Positions 8,966-18,062 of a stretch of 64,000 nucleotides of DNA are shown here, piece after piece. Each line of letters begins with the position of its first letter. The stretch's first letter is position 1. Source of the stretch: Dyadobacter frigoris (lineage in GTDB: Bacteria; Bacteroidota; Bacteroidia; Cytophagales; Spirosomataceae); NCBI RefSeq assembly GCF_005280585.1, contig NZ_SZVO01000001.1:124001-188000 (forward strand), given 5' to 3'. The notes beneath the pieces were generated by a model, which had not been told where the DNA came from, searched no databases, and was given only the letters and a program-made list of their open reading frames with translations. The position numbers and the translations under genes are program-made.

Positions 8966-9607
8966 TTATTTTGATCCGAACGCCAGGTCGCCGGCATCTC
9001 CCAGTCCTGGTACAATATAATATTGTTCGTTCAAACGTTCGTCCAAAGCTCCAACCCATAATCTGCACTGTGGGACACGTTTTTGCAGGAAATCAACGCC
9101 TTCCGGACTTGCTATCACAGCCGCAATATGTGTTTGTGCGGGTATTCCAAAACGTAGAAGTGCGTGGTAAACTTTTTCCAGAGAACGTCCCGTTGCAAGC
9201 ATTGGATCGATCAGGATCAGCGTTTTACCACTCAGGTCAGGACTAGTGATATAGTCCATTTCTACTTCAAATTCATCATCTTTAAGATTATGTCCGCGAT
9301 AGGCACCAACAAATGCATTATCTGCTTTGTCAAACATATTAAGAAAACCCTGATGTAAGGGAAGTCCGGCCCGTAAAATCGGAGCGAGTACAACCGGTTG
9401 AAGCAAAGATCTTGAAGGAGCATTTCCCAATGGCGTTTCTACCGAAGTGGTGCGATAAATCAATGATTTTGAAATTTCGTACGCGAGCAGTTCACCGACA
9501 CGTTCAATATTTCGGCGAAATCTCATTCGGTCTTTCTGCACATCGGAATCGCGTAGTTCAGCAATGAAATGATCAGCAATGGAAGGCTTCTGGGATAGTA
9601 AAAACAT
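8966..9607 (-). CDS. upp: Uracil phosphoribosyltransferase
   Basis: A 213-residue type I phosphoribosyltransferase that salvages uracil to UMP using PRPP. The PRPP loop LILIDPMLATGRS is at about 130-142, and the family's uracil-binding tail appears as a Gly/Asp-rich end (GLGDAGDLAFG). The start MFLLSQKPSI is usual for Bacteroidota copies. It is a single gene between a convergent TonB receptor and a divergent outer-membrane protein gene. A strong terminator follows at 8901-8928. Confidence 0.95.
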   Translation of the reverse strand: MFLLSQKPSIADHFIAELRDSDVQKDRMRFRRNIERVGELLAYEISKSLIYRTTSVETPLGNAPSRSLLQPVVLAPILRAGLPLHQGFLNMFDKADNAFVGAYRGHNLKDDEFEVEMDYITSPDLSGKTLILIDPMLATGRSLEKVYHALLRFGIPAQTHIAAVIASPEGVDFLQKRVPQCRLWVGALDERLNEQYYIVPGLGDAGDLAFGSK

Positions 9608-9731
9608 AACTTTGATCTTATTTTAACCTATTCAATACAAGATATTACAATATGATTGACGAAATTTGACACTTTCGTTCAAATTAGGTGCACTAATGCC
9701 GATTTTACCCGCATAATAGAAATATTTATCT

Positions 9732-11507
9732 ATGAACCAACGCTTCGACAAGTTCTTCTTATGTGTTTTTTTTATATTAATTACTTCATCATCTGTTTTT
9801 TCCCAGAGTACCTTTGCTCCTATAAATGATGATTATTATCACTTAATCGATCGCCTGGAAATTAAGCGTGGAAAATTTTCCGAAGGATTTCATTCAAATG
9901 TAAAACCATTTGAGAGAAAGGCAATCGTTGAATTGACGGATTCTATACTAAAAGAGGGGAATGTATCGCTTACAGAGCGGGATTGGCAGACCATCGACTA
10001 TTTACGAGAGGATAGCTGGGAATGGGCCAAGGGTTTTGTTCCAACCGATTCGGCCCGGTCATCGAAACTTTCCCGGCTGGATCCCGGTAATAAATTCGGA
10101 CTTTTTAAGGGAAGAAAAAGTAACGGACAAAGAAGATTCTGGCAGCACCCGGCCGATTTTTTAAGTTATCATGATAAAGATTTCGATCTGCATTTAAATT
10201 TTACTACCAACAATTTTATCGGAAGCGACAACAACGTTAATTCACCGCTTTGGCTAACAAGCCGAGGCGTTGAAATCCGCGGAATGATCAACGAAAAGCT
10301 GGGATTTTATACTTATGTCAGTGATAATCAAGGTGTATTTCCTAAGTATGTTATGGATTATACCAAGAATTATAATTTCCCCGGGGAAGGATTGGCAAAG
10401 AAAATCCAGAATGATAAAGGCGTTGATTATTTTTCAGCAAGAGGTTATATCACTTTTAAACCTTTGAAGGCTATCAATGTTAAGTTCGGCCATGATGTCA
10501 ATGTTTTTGGCAGCGGGTACCGTTCCTTATTGCTCTCAGATAACAGCAGCCCTTATTTATTTTTAAGAATTGATACCCAGCTGGGTCGTTTTCACTATAC
10601 CAATTTGTGGTCTAGCATGATCAACAATCAGCAGGGAGCGAGTAAAGGTCTTTTGAGTGCTAAAAAGTTTTCAGCCATACATCATTTAAGTGTTAACGTT
10701 ACGGACAAGATTAATATAGGAGTTTTCGAAGCGGAGGTTTTCAGCAGGGATTCTACCAGCGGAGGTTTTGACATCAATTATCTGAACCCGATTATTTTTT
10801 ACCGTTATATCGAATCCTACATCGGGAGCCAGGACAATGCCCTGCTCGGTTTTGATTTCAGATGGCTAGTTGGGAAAAAAGGATCCATTTACAGTCAGTT
10901 CATTCTGGATGAGTTTTTGACAAAACATATGTTTAATGGCGACGGATCCTGGACCAATAAATACAGTTTTCAGCTGGGCGGAAAATACATTGATGCTTTT
11001 GGAATTCCCAATCTGGATTTGCAAACGGAATTAAATATTGTGCGGCCATATACCTATTCCCATAAAGACGGAGGCCGAAATTATGTCCATTATAATCAGC
11101 CGCTGGCGCATCCTCTGGGGGCTAATTTTAAAGAATTGCTGGGAATTGTGAGATATAAAGTTACACCACGACTTTCGATTTATGGCACGCAAATGTGGGC
11201 AAAACAAGGAAAAGATCCGACAGGATCAGATGCAAATTTTGGTAGTAATCCGCTATTGGATTATGACACACGGACAGCTGTAATTCCGGGGAATAATAAT
11301 TTAGGGCATAAAATCGGGCAAGGGATGTTGGCCAAAACTTCCTTTACTGATTTACGTCTGACTTATTCGCTGGCACATAATTTCTTTGTGGATGCCCGTT
11401 GTTTGTTCCGGAATATTAAATCGCAGGATGTCAACGTCGCGGAAAAATCTAAAATTTTCTCTTTTGCGATCCGTTACAATATGGCTTACCGGAGTCAGAC
11501 ATTCTGA
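9732..11507 (+). CDS. Outer-membrane beta-barrel protein, Wzi/RemB-like
   Basis: A 591-residue secreted protein with a signal peptide (about 1-25, ending SVFSQ). It begins with a short helical domain (NDDYYHLIDRLEIKRG, typical of this group) followed by a long beta-strand-rich region with alternating aromatic residues that ends in FAIRYNMAYRSQTF. The pattern matches the capsule assembly Wzi family and the related gliding-motility protein RemB of Bacteroidota. Wzi anchors capsule at the cell surface and RemB is a mobile surface protein. No other capsule or gliding gene is adjacent, so the role remains open. It is divergent from upp and upstream of nadC with an 85-127 bp gap. Confidence 0.65.
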   Translation: MNQRFDKFFLCVFFILITSSSVFSQSTFAPINDDYYHLIDRLEIKRGKFSEGFHSNVKPFERKAIVELTDSILKEGNVSLTERDWQTIDYLREDSWEWAKGFVPTDSARSSKLSRLDPGNKFGLFKGRKSNGQRRFWQHPADFLSYHDKDFDLHLNFTTNNFIGSDNNVNSPLWLTSRGVEIRGMINEKLGFYTYVSDNQGVFPKYVMDYTKNYNFPGEGLAKKIQNDKGVDYFSARGYITFKPLKAINVKFGHDVNVFGSGYRSLLLSDNSSPYLFLRIDTQLGRFHYTNLWSSMINNQQGASKGLLSAKKFSAIHHLSVNVTDKINIGVFEAEVFSRDSTSGGFDINYLNPIIFYRYIESYIGSQDNALLGFDFRWLVGKKGSIYSQFILDEFLTKHMFNGDGSWTNKYSFQLGGKYIDAFGIPNLDLQTELNIVRPYTYSHKDGGRNYVHYNQPLAHPLGANFKELLGIVRYKVTPRLSIYGTQMWAKQGKDPTGSDANFGSNPLLDYDTRTAVIPGNNNLGHKIGQGMLAKTSFTDLRLTYSLAHNFFVDARCLFRNIKSQDVNVAEKSKIFSFAIRYNMAYRSQTF

Positions 11508-11634
11508 TTTTTGTGACTTCATTATAAAAAGAACGTATTCATTAAGTGTTGGGTTATGACTGTGATTTTACAATGAGATCGTCACTTTTTCATTGTTAGA
11601 TTTAGAAATTATCCAATACAATTATCTCAAAAAA

Positions 11635-12498
11635 ATGGAAACCAACCCACGGGTACTACGCGATTTAATTCATTTGGCATTGTTGGAAGATATCGGCGAC
11701 GGAGATCATTCCTCTCTTTCCAGCGTACCCGCTGATGCCATGAAAAAAGCACGTTTGCTGGTAAAACAGGAAGGGATTCTGGCGGGTGTTGAGGTGGCAC
11801 TTGTTATTTTGGAAGAAACAGCAACGTTATATAATCATCCCCAAGCCAACGTTGAAGTTTTTATTCAGGACGGAACGCGTATCAAAGTTGGAGATATTGT
11901 GATGGTTATTGAAGCAAGTGCGCAGTTGATTTTGAAGGCTGAAAGACTATTGCTGAACATTATGCAGCGTATGAGCGGCATTGCTACTTATGCACGGGAA
12001 ATGGTTGATATCATCGGTGACCTTCCTGTGAAGCTATTGGATACTCGCAAGACAACACCAAATTTCCGTTTGTTTGAAAAAATGGCGACGAAAATTGGCG
12101 GAGCTGTTAATCATAGAATGGGTCTTTATGATATGATTATGCTGAAAGATAATCATGTGGATTATGCTGGTGGAATTGAAGCAGCGATTACCAACGCGAG
12201 AAATTATCTGAAGGCAAATGGAAAAAATTTGAAAATTGAAGTTGAAACACGCAGTCTGGCTGAGGTTGATGAAGTTTTACGTGTTGGCCAGGTTGATATA
12301 ATTATGCTTGACAATTTTTCTCTGGAAAATATGCGTGAAGCGGTAAAGCGGATTAACGGACGTTTTGAAACAGAAGCTTCGGGAAATATTACTGAAAAGA
12401 CATTACGTGCAGTAGCCGAAACCGGAGTTGATTCCATTTCCAGCGGCGCATTGACACATCAGATACAAAGTCTTGATTTAAGTTTGAAGGCCTTTTAA
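11635..12498 (+). CDS. nadC: Nicotinate-nucleotide pyrophosphorylase (carboxylating)
   Basis: A 287-residue enzyme of de novo NAD synthesis that converts quinolinate and PRPP to nicotinate mononucleotide. Family motifs are DIGDGDHSS near the N-terminus, LLNIMQRMSGIAT, DTRKTTPNFR with the substrate-binding Arg/Lys, HRMGLYDMIMLKDNH, EVETR, DIIMLDN and the final SISSGALTH. I chose the ATG at 11635, giving METNPRVLRDLIHLALLEDIG, because it matches the usual N-terminus. An upstream TTG at 11593 would add 14 non-conserved residues. A very strong hairpin at 12539-12585 follows the stop. Confidence 0.95.
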   Translation: METNPRVLRDLIHLALLEDIGDGDHSSLSSVPADAMKKARLLVKQEGILAGVEVALVILEETATLYNHPQANVEVFIQDGTRIKVGDIVMVIEASAQLILKAERLLLNIMQRMSGIATYAREMVDIIGDLPVKLLDTRKTTPNFRLFEKMATKIGGAVNHRMGLYDMIMLKDNHVDYAGGIEAAITNARNYLKANGKNLKIEVETRSLAEVDEVLRVGQVDIIMLDNFSLENMREAVKRINGRFETEASGNITEKTLRAVAETGVDSISSGALTHQIQSLDLSLKAF

Positions 12499-12538
12499 TC
12501 ATGTAACACAAATCCGTAAAGGATGACGAAGAATATAG

Positions 12539-12585
12539 AAAAATCGCACATGAAGCCAGTACACTGGCATTCATGTGCGATTTTT
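12539..12585 (+). terminator. Long terminator hairpin after nadC, overlapping the next start codon
   Basis: A 16-bp perfect stem (AAAAATCGCACATGAA at 12539-12554 with its complement at 12570-12585) is extended inward by GCCAGT/ACTGGC, leaving a 2-nt loop and one bulged A. A run of five T ends the second arm. The ATG at 12550, the best start of the next gene, lies in the rising arm. Confidence 0.85.
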
Positions 12586-14655
12586 CGGTTAGGTGTTTTA
12601 ACACTTTTTTGCATATTTCTGTTTATTAAAAATCTTTTTGCTCAGGAACCACCACGGCAGGAAATCGATATAAACCAGTTTATTCAGGATCTGATCCCGA
12701 TTGCTACCGAAGAAAATAGTAATGAAGGTTTGTATGAATTACTGTTTCAGTTATATACGAATCCGCTTGACCTGAATTCAGTTACGACGGATGAATTGAC
12801 AGCGACATTAATTCTTTCAGAAGTTCAGATAAAATCGTTTTTTGATTATCGTCAGAAACTTGGACTATTTCTCTCTCTTTACGAATTACAGGCCGTTCCG
12901 GATTTTGATATAATAACAATCCGAAAGTTAATTCCTTTTGTAATTGTTCGGCCCGGAGCATTGCCTTTCAAAGAATCTTTGCAAAATCCGTCTCAGCATT
13001 TCTTATTGTTAAGGTCCGGTCGTGTGTTGGAAAAACAAAAGGGATTTACATCCGTCGACACTTCTAGCCGTTCAACTACCCGTTATCAGGGCAAACCTTT
13101 ATATGGAAATATCCGGTACCGCTACGCCCGGGCTGGTTCATATAGTTTTGGGTTGGTCATGGAAAATGATGCCGGGGAAATTTTAAGCTGGCAGCCGAAA
13201 AAACAAATATTCGGTGCAGATTTTACCTCTTTTCATGCACAGATCATGAATCGTGGTAAACTCAAAAATCTCATTATTGGTGATTATCAAATGCAGGCCG
13301 GACAAGGTTTGATCATGTCAGGCGGATTTTCTTTGGGAAAAGGTTCGGAAGTTATCAGAACGACTTATCGAAGTACACTGGGTTTGCGACCCTTTACTTC
13401 CGTTTTGGAATCAGGGTTTTTTCGCGGTACCGCCGCAACATATGCATTAAAAAAGCAACTGGATGTAACCCTGTTTTATTCCTACACAAGACGGGACGGA
13501 AGCCTGGAAAACAATGTGAATGTTCAGGATGAACTAACTGTTTCGTCTTTACAAATTTCCGGCTATCACCGGACAAAAACGGAACGTGAAAATCAGGGAA
13601 CTATTGGTGAGCAAAATGTTGGTTTTCACGCGCTTTATAAATTGCTTTCCCAGCGAGGTCAGATAGGGATTACGGTTTTAAATACCTTTTACAGCGCAAC
13701 TTTACAAAAGAAAGATGACCTCTATAACAGGTTTGAATTTCATGGAAACCAAAATACGGTGATTGGAATTCATGGAGATTATCGCTGGCAGAACATGCAT
13801 TTTTTCGGTGAAGGCGCACGATCTAAAAGCGGTGGGTTGGGAGGGATTGGAGGTTTAATTGCCGGTTTGGGAAGAGCAATTGATTTTACACTTTTACTTC
13901 GACATTACGACCGGAATTTTCATTCCCTGTACGGCGGTTCAATCAGCGAAGCAACACGTCCGATTAATGAAACGGGTACTTACTGGGGACTTCGTTATTC
14001 CCCAAACCGGCGTTGGCAGTTCAGTGGATTTTATGACCGGTTTCATTTTCCCTGGCTGAAATACCAGATTAATGCACCTTCTGACGGACAAGACTATTTC
14101 CTGCACGTGCTTTGGAAACCGAATAAAAAGCTGAATATGTACGCAGTATTTCATGAAAAACACAAAGCGCATAACGAGCCTGATTCGAAATTTCCAATTC
14201 CGCAGGTATTAGAAACGACACGCAGAACAGCGATGATTAATTTTGAATATGAAGTTCCTCTTCGATTTTCAGTTCGTACGCGCTTGCAAGGCGGAGATTT
14301 CTGGTATGAAGGGAAATCGAAATCATCCGGATTTACAATTGTGCAGGACATTACTTACCGGCTTTCAAAACTTGAACTTAGCGGACGGATTGCAATTTTT
14401 AAAACTGATAACTATGACAGCCGGCAATATGTTTATGAAAAAGATATGTTGTATGCCTTTTCACTTCCTGCCTATTATGACCAAGGCACGAGGCACTATT
14501 TAATGCTGCGTTATCCGTTGACACAAAAGATGAAACTCTGGCTGCGGTGGTCACAAACGCATTACTCAAAACTGGATAAAATCAGTTCCGGGCTTAACGA
14601 GATACAGGGGAAAAAGCGAAGTGAATTGAAAGCGCAGGTCATGTATCAGTTTTGA
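12550..14655 (+). CDS. Helix-hairpin-helix domain protein with predicted outer-membrane barrel
   Basis: About 701 residues. A signal peptide (hydrophobic LGVLTLFCIFLF, ending FAQ) is followed by a region with repeated ComEA-like helix-hairpin-helix units (about 55-125: NPLDLNSVTTDELTATLILSEVQIKSFFDYR, then LQAVPDFDIITIRKLIPFV). The remaining 550 or so residues are beta-strand-rich with aromatic girdles and end KAQVMYQF, as in barrels. This domain pairing is a recognised but uncharacterised Bacteroidota family. The longest frame starts at 12523 before the nadC hairpin; the ATG at 12550 gives a normal signal peptide (MKPVHWHSC start) and is preferred. No ATG, TTG or GTG in frame follows before the hydrophobic core, so the start must be inside the hairpin. 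Confidence 0.75.
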   Translation: MKPVHWHSCAIFRLGVLTLFCIFLFIKNLFAQEPPRQEIDINQFIQDLIPIATEENSNEGLYELLFQLYTNPLDLNSVTTDELTATLILSEVQIKSFFDYRQKLGLFLSLYELQAVPDFDIITIRKLIPFVIVRPGALPFKESLQNPSQHFLLLRSGRVLEKQKGFTSVDTSSRSTTRYQGKPLYGNIRYRYARAGSYSFGLVMENDAGEILSWQPKKQIFGADFTSFHAQIMNRGKLKNLIIGDYQMQAGQGLIMSGGFSLGKGSEVIRTTYRSTLGLRPFTSVLESGFFRGTAATYALKKQLDVTLFYSYTRRDGSLENNVNVQDELTVSSLQISGYHRTKTERENQGTIGEQNVGFHALYKLLSQRGQIGITVLNTFYSATLQKKDDLYNRFEFHGNQNTVIGIHGDYRWQNMHFFGEGARSKSGGLGGIGGLIAGLGRAIDFTLLLRHYDRNFHSLYGGSISEATRPINETGTYWGLRYSPNRRWQFSGFYDRFHFPWLKYQINAPSDGQDYFLHVLWKPNKKLNMYAVFHEKHKAHNEPDSKFPIPQVLETTRRTAMINFEYEVPLRFSVRTRLQGGDFWYEGKSKSSGFTIVQDITYRLSKLELSGRIAIFKTDNYDSRQYVYEKDMLYAFSLPAYYDQGTRHYLMLRYPLTQKMKLWLRWSQTHYSKLDKISSGLNEIQGKKRSELKAQVMYQF

Positions 14656-14768
14656 ATCGTTACTTTTGCGGATATTTTCGTTTTATAATAAAACAGATCC
14701 ACGGTTGACAACAGAAGTTATTTCTGAGATCAAATTTTTATTGGCTTACGCTTCGAAATCACTTCATC

Positions 14769-16922
14769 ATGTCTATAAATAAAGAACAGGCTTTAAAACA
14801 ATATTTCGGGTACGATTCTTTCCGGCCTCAGCAGGCTGAGATTATTGATACGGTAATGGCCGGAAACGATTGTCTGGTATTGATGCCAACGGGTGGGGGA
14901 AAATCAGTTTGTTTTCAAATTCCTGCCATAATCCGTGAAGGATTAACGGTTGTCATTTCTCCATTGATTGCCTTGATGAAAGATCAGGTTGAGGCACTTA
15001 GAGTTAATGGTGTTAACGCGGCTTTTCTGAATTCTTCACTTTCTTCTGCTGAACAGGATCAGGTCATGTGGCAGGCCAAAGTCGGTGAATTGAAATTGCT
15101 TTATATAGCGCCTGAGAGACTTTTTTCGGGAAATACATTTGAATTTTTAAGAGAGTGGAATGTCTCACTTTTTGCCATTGATGAATCGCATTGTATTTCT
15201 TCCTGGGGCCATGATTTTCGCCCGGAATATCGTCAGCTAAGTGCGTTGAAGAAATATTTTCCGGAAGTTCCGGTCATAGCCCTGACCGCAACCGCTGACC
15301 GGGTTACCCGCCGGGATATTTTAAAACAAATCGGTATTGAAGAAGCACAAACTTTTGTAGCAAGTTTTGACAGACCGAATTTAAGTTTGAATGTTTTACC
15401 AGGAAGAGGCAGAATACAGCAAATTCAAACTTTCTTAAAAAAGCATAATGGCCAGGCCGGAATTATTTATTGTCTGAGCCGGAAAGGGACCGAAACCGTA
15501 ACAGCAAGTTTACAAAAAGCTGGATTTGAAGCTGAATTTTATCATGCAGGGCTACCATCTGAAAAACGGTCCAAAGTCCAGGATCAATTTTTACGTGATG
15601 ATATCCAGATCATTGTGGCTACGGTTGCTTTCGGAATGGGGATTGATAAGTCCAACGTTCGCTGGGTTATTCATTACAATTTACCATCTAATGTAGAAAG
15701 TTTTTATCAGGAAATCGGTCGGGCCGGACGTGACGGATCGCCTTCTGACACGGTTTTGTTTTACAGTTATATGGATATCATTACCCGGCAGGATATGATA
15801 GCCAATTCGGATCAGTCTGAAGCACAAAAAGAATTATTGAATGCCAAGCTGAACCGGATGAAACAATATGCGGAAGCAGATATTTGCCGGAGGAGAATTT
15901 TGTTAAGCTATTTTAATGAAGCTGTCGATCATGATTGCGGGAACTGTGATGTTTGCCGGAATCCTAGATCACGATTTGATGCGACGGTTATTGCACAAAA
16001 AGCACTTTCAGGAATTGCCCGTACCAAAGAAAAAGTAGCTATGGGTATGCTGATTGACATTTTACGTGGAAGCCGGAATAAAAATGTTTTGCAGTATGGT
16101 TATGATAAACTGCCAACTTTTGGCGTCGGACATGATCTGCGTGGTGAAGAATGGGCGGAATATATCAGTCAGTTATTGAATTCCGGCGTGATGGATATTG
16201 CGTATGACGAAGCGCATTCATTCAAATTAAACCCAGCCAGTAATCAGGTTTTATATGGAAAAAGAAAAGTTGAGCTGGTAAGGTTCATTCCACTTTCTGA
16301 AAGAAAAGCCAAAGAAGAAGCACAGCTTCCAAGAGAAAAACCGAAACAGGAAATTATCCGTGATGCACTTTTTGAGCGGTTAAGGATACTTCGCAAGCAG
16401 ATTTCAGACCGTATGGGCGTTCCTCCCTATGTAGTTTTTACCGATGCTACTTTATCGGAAATGGCGCAAAAAAGACCGGTTTCGGAAGCCCAGATGAAGG
16501 CAATTTCTGGTATTGGTACCGAGCGTTTCCGAAATTATGGAGAAACATTTATCAAGGAAATTGTTGATTTCGCCAGGGAAAATACCAAACCAGGAACACG
16601 CGTAGCCAAAGGAATGACCTACGTAGAAACCTGGGATTTATTCAAAGCCGGTTATTCTTTAAAAGTAATAGCAGAAAAACGTGACCTGAATCCGGTTACC
16701 ATTATTTCTCATTTGGTAAAATTAAAAGAAGATGGACATGACATTAATCTGAAAGCATTAATTGACCCGGCTGTTTATAAAATCATCATAACCGCAGCGC
16801 AGGAAATGAGCATACGTCGTGATGAGCCATTAAAACCGCTGTTTGAACTGCTGAATGAGAAATATGATTATGGGCAGATTAAGCTGGCGTTGGCGGTTTG
16901 GGAGGAGGAGCAGGGGAGTTGA
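14769..16922 (+). CDS. recQ: ATP-dependent DNA helicase RecQ
   Basis: A 717-residue 3'-5' superfamily 2 helicase of recombination and repair. The N-terminal motif FGYDSFRPQQ and Walker A LMPTGGGKS (about 38-46) are followed by the DEAH-box variant AIDESHCISSWGHDFRP. Motif VI QEIGRAGRDG and the RQC zinc site (C-R-R-R ... HDCGNCDVCRNP, about 373-400) come next. An HRDC domain (about 535-605) and a C-terminal helical domain with EKRDLNPVTIISHLVKL, resembling an HTH_40 extension, complete it. The length is longer than E. coli RecQ because of that extension, which is common in Bacteroidota. It stands alone, with the Panacea pair starting 81 bp downstream. Confidence 0.96.
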   Translation: MSINKEQALKQYFGYDSFRPQQAEIIDTVMAGNDCLVLMPTGGGKSVCFQIPAIIREGLTVVISPLIALMKDQVEALRVNGVNAAFLNSSLSSAEQDQVMWQAKVGELKLLYIAPERLFSGNTFEFLREWNVSLFAIDESHCISSWGHDFRPEYRQLSALKKYFPEVPVIALTATADRVTRRDILKQIGIEEAQTFVASFDRPNLSLNVLPGRGRIQQIQTFLKKHNGQAGIIYCLSRKGTETVTASLQKAGFEAEFYHAGLPSEKRSKVQDQFLRDDIQIIVATVAFGMGIDKSNVRWVIHYNLPSNVESFYQEIGRAGRDGSPSDTVLFYSYMDIITRQDMIANSDQSEAQKELLNAKLNRMKQYAEADICRRRILLSYFNEAVDHDCGNCDVCRNPRSRFDATVIAQKALSGIARTKEKVAMGMLIDILRGSRNKNVLQYGYDKLPTFGVGHDLRGEEWAEYISQLLNSGVMDIAYDEAHSFKLNPASNQVLYGKRKVELVRFIPLSERKAKEEAQLPREKPKQEIIRDALFERLRILRKQISDRMGVPPYVVFTDATLSEMAQKRPVSEAQMKAISGIGTERFRNYGETFIKEIVDFARENTKPGTRVAKGMTYVETWDLFKAGYSLKVIAEKRDLNPVTIISHLVKLKEDGHDINLKALIDPAVYKIIITAAQEMSIRRDEPLKPLFELLNEKYDYGQIKLALAVWEEEQGS

Positions 16923-17003
16923 AATATTGAGAGGGTAGATGGTTGTTTGTATAATAGATAATGTCTTAATCCTGATTACCTTTATATTGAAAACTAACAT
17001 ATT

Positions 17004-17597
17004 ATGGCAAATCCTTTTTCTCTTTCTGAAATTGATAAAATTGGTAATGCGGTAGTTTATTTAGCAGAGCGGATAAAACCACTGTCTAAAACTAAATTGC
17101 TTAAATTAATCTACCTGATTGAAGAATATAGCGTAAGAACGTATGGATTGCCCTTTTTTAATTTGGACTTTACAGTTTGGAAATTGGGTCCTGTTTCACG
17201 TGACATATTTGTAGATCTGTCGTCAGATGAACCAGTATTGTTATCTAAATATATCAGAAGAAATATAGATGTGGATGCTAACATCGATATTTTCCCTAAG
17301 GTAGAATTTTCCGATGATGAGTTTTCAGATAATGAAATGAAATTATTGGAACATATCACCACAACATTCAAAGACTACTCTGCGTCAGAACTTGTTCAGC
17401 TCACACATCGTAAACATTCTCTTTGGTATCTTACTGCTTCGGAGCATGGCGTGTTAGAATATCTTGAAGAAGGTAAAATGAACTCAACTGAGATACCAAT
17501 AGACTTCTCACGGTTACTTGATGGTATGCCTGTTAAAAAAGCTATTTATGAGGACCAACGAGAATATCTTGGAAAAAGTCAGTCATTGAAAATTTAG
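17004..17597 (+). CDS. Panacea (DUF4065/SocA-like) domain protein, probable antitoxin
   Basis: A 197-residue cytosolic protein. The region 10-130 matches the DUF4065/Panacea pattern: a start helix (GNAVVYLAER), then LSKTKLLKLIYLIEEYSVRTYGLPF and FTVWKLGPVSRDIF, with the conserved KL-YL and GPV. Panacea domains are known as antitoxin modules that neutralise many unrelated toxins, and the domain is also in the proteolytic adaptor-antitoxin SocA. The next frame starts 6 bp after the stop, so the two genes are almost certainly one operon. Antitoxin first and toxin second is the usual order. The pair looks more AT-rich than recQ and tag beside it, which fits acquisition by transfer. An alternative is a phage-associated GepA-like role. 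Confidence 0.8.
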   Translation: MANPFSLSEIDKIGNAVVYLAERIKPLSKTKLLKLIYLIEEYSVRTYGLPFFNLDFTVWKLGPVSRDIFVDLSSDEPVLLSKYIRRNIDVDANIDIFPKVEFSDDEFSDNEMKLLEHITTTFKDYSASELVQLTHRKHSLWYLTASEHGVLEYLEEGKMNSTEIPIDFSRLLDGMPVKKAIYEDQREYLGKSQSLKI

Positions 17598-17603
17598 ATA
17601 GGA

Positions 17604-18047
17604 TTGGACAAGGAAGGCGATATTTTATATTTCGACCCATTTTATTTTAAAAATGGGAATAAGTCAAAACCTAAATATTTTATTATTTTGAAGGTAATTG
17701 ACGGTAAGTCTTTATTGGCAAGCCTGCCTTCCAGTTTAGATTTTCGTCCAACTGATGTTTTGGAAAACCATGGATGTATAGAAATTCCGGAAGCTGCTTT
17801 TAACTGTTATATTTTTCAAGCGAAGAAATATGCGGTGACCACAAATAACTGGGCGTTTCCTCTCAATACTTATGTTTACGGGCAGCAGATTGATGAATAT
17901 GAAATCAGCAATTTAAAAGATATTTATCCTGTTGAAGGATTAGATTATAAAATAATAGGAACGCTACTAGCAAATGAATTTGAAAAGTTATTAAGTTGTT
18001 TCAGAAATTCAGCTAACGTAAAGCGAAAATTCAAAAGACTTCTGTAA
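17604..18047 (+). CDS. Uncharacterised protein, candidate toxin partner of the Panacea protein
   Basis: A 147-residue protein of no family I can name with certainty. It uses a TTG start at 17604, the first possible start after the preceding stop. The N-terminus (GDILYFDPFYFKNG, then KPKYFIILKV) has the spacing of beta strands seen in MazF/PemK-like SH3 barrels (GDI, then RP or KP and a hydrophobic strand), but the conserved MazF Arg/Thr residues are not clear. The C-terminus is basic (VKRKFKRLL), which could bind RNA. No signal peptide or membrane segment is present. Position right behind a Panacea domain is the main reason to call it a toxin; the domain assignment is tentative. Confidence 0.6.
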   Translation: MDKEGDILYFDPFYFKNGNKSKPKYFIILKVIDGKSLLASLPSSLDFRPTDVLENHGCIEIPEAAFNCYIFQAKKYAVTTNNWAFPLNTYVYGQQIDEYEISNLKDIYPVEGLDYKIIGTLLANEFEKLLSCFRNSANVKRKFKRLL

Positions 18048-18062
18048 TTCAATTTCAGAAAG

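Noticed and set aside
11593-11634. TTG start extending NadC by 14 residues
   Set aside because: The ATG at 11635 matches the conserved N-terminus and the extra residues are not family-like.
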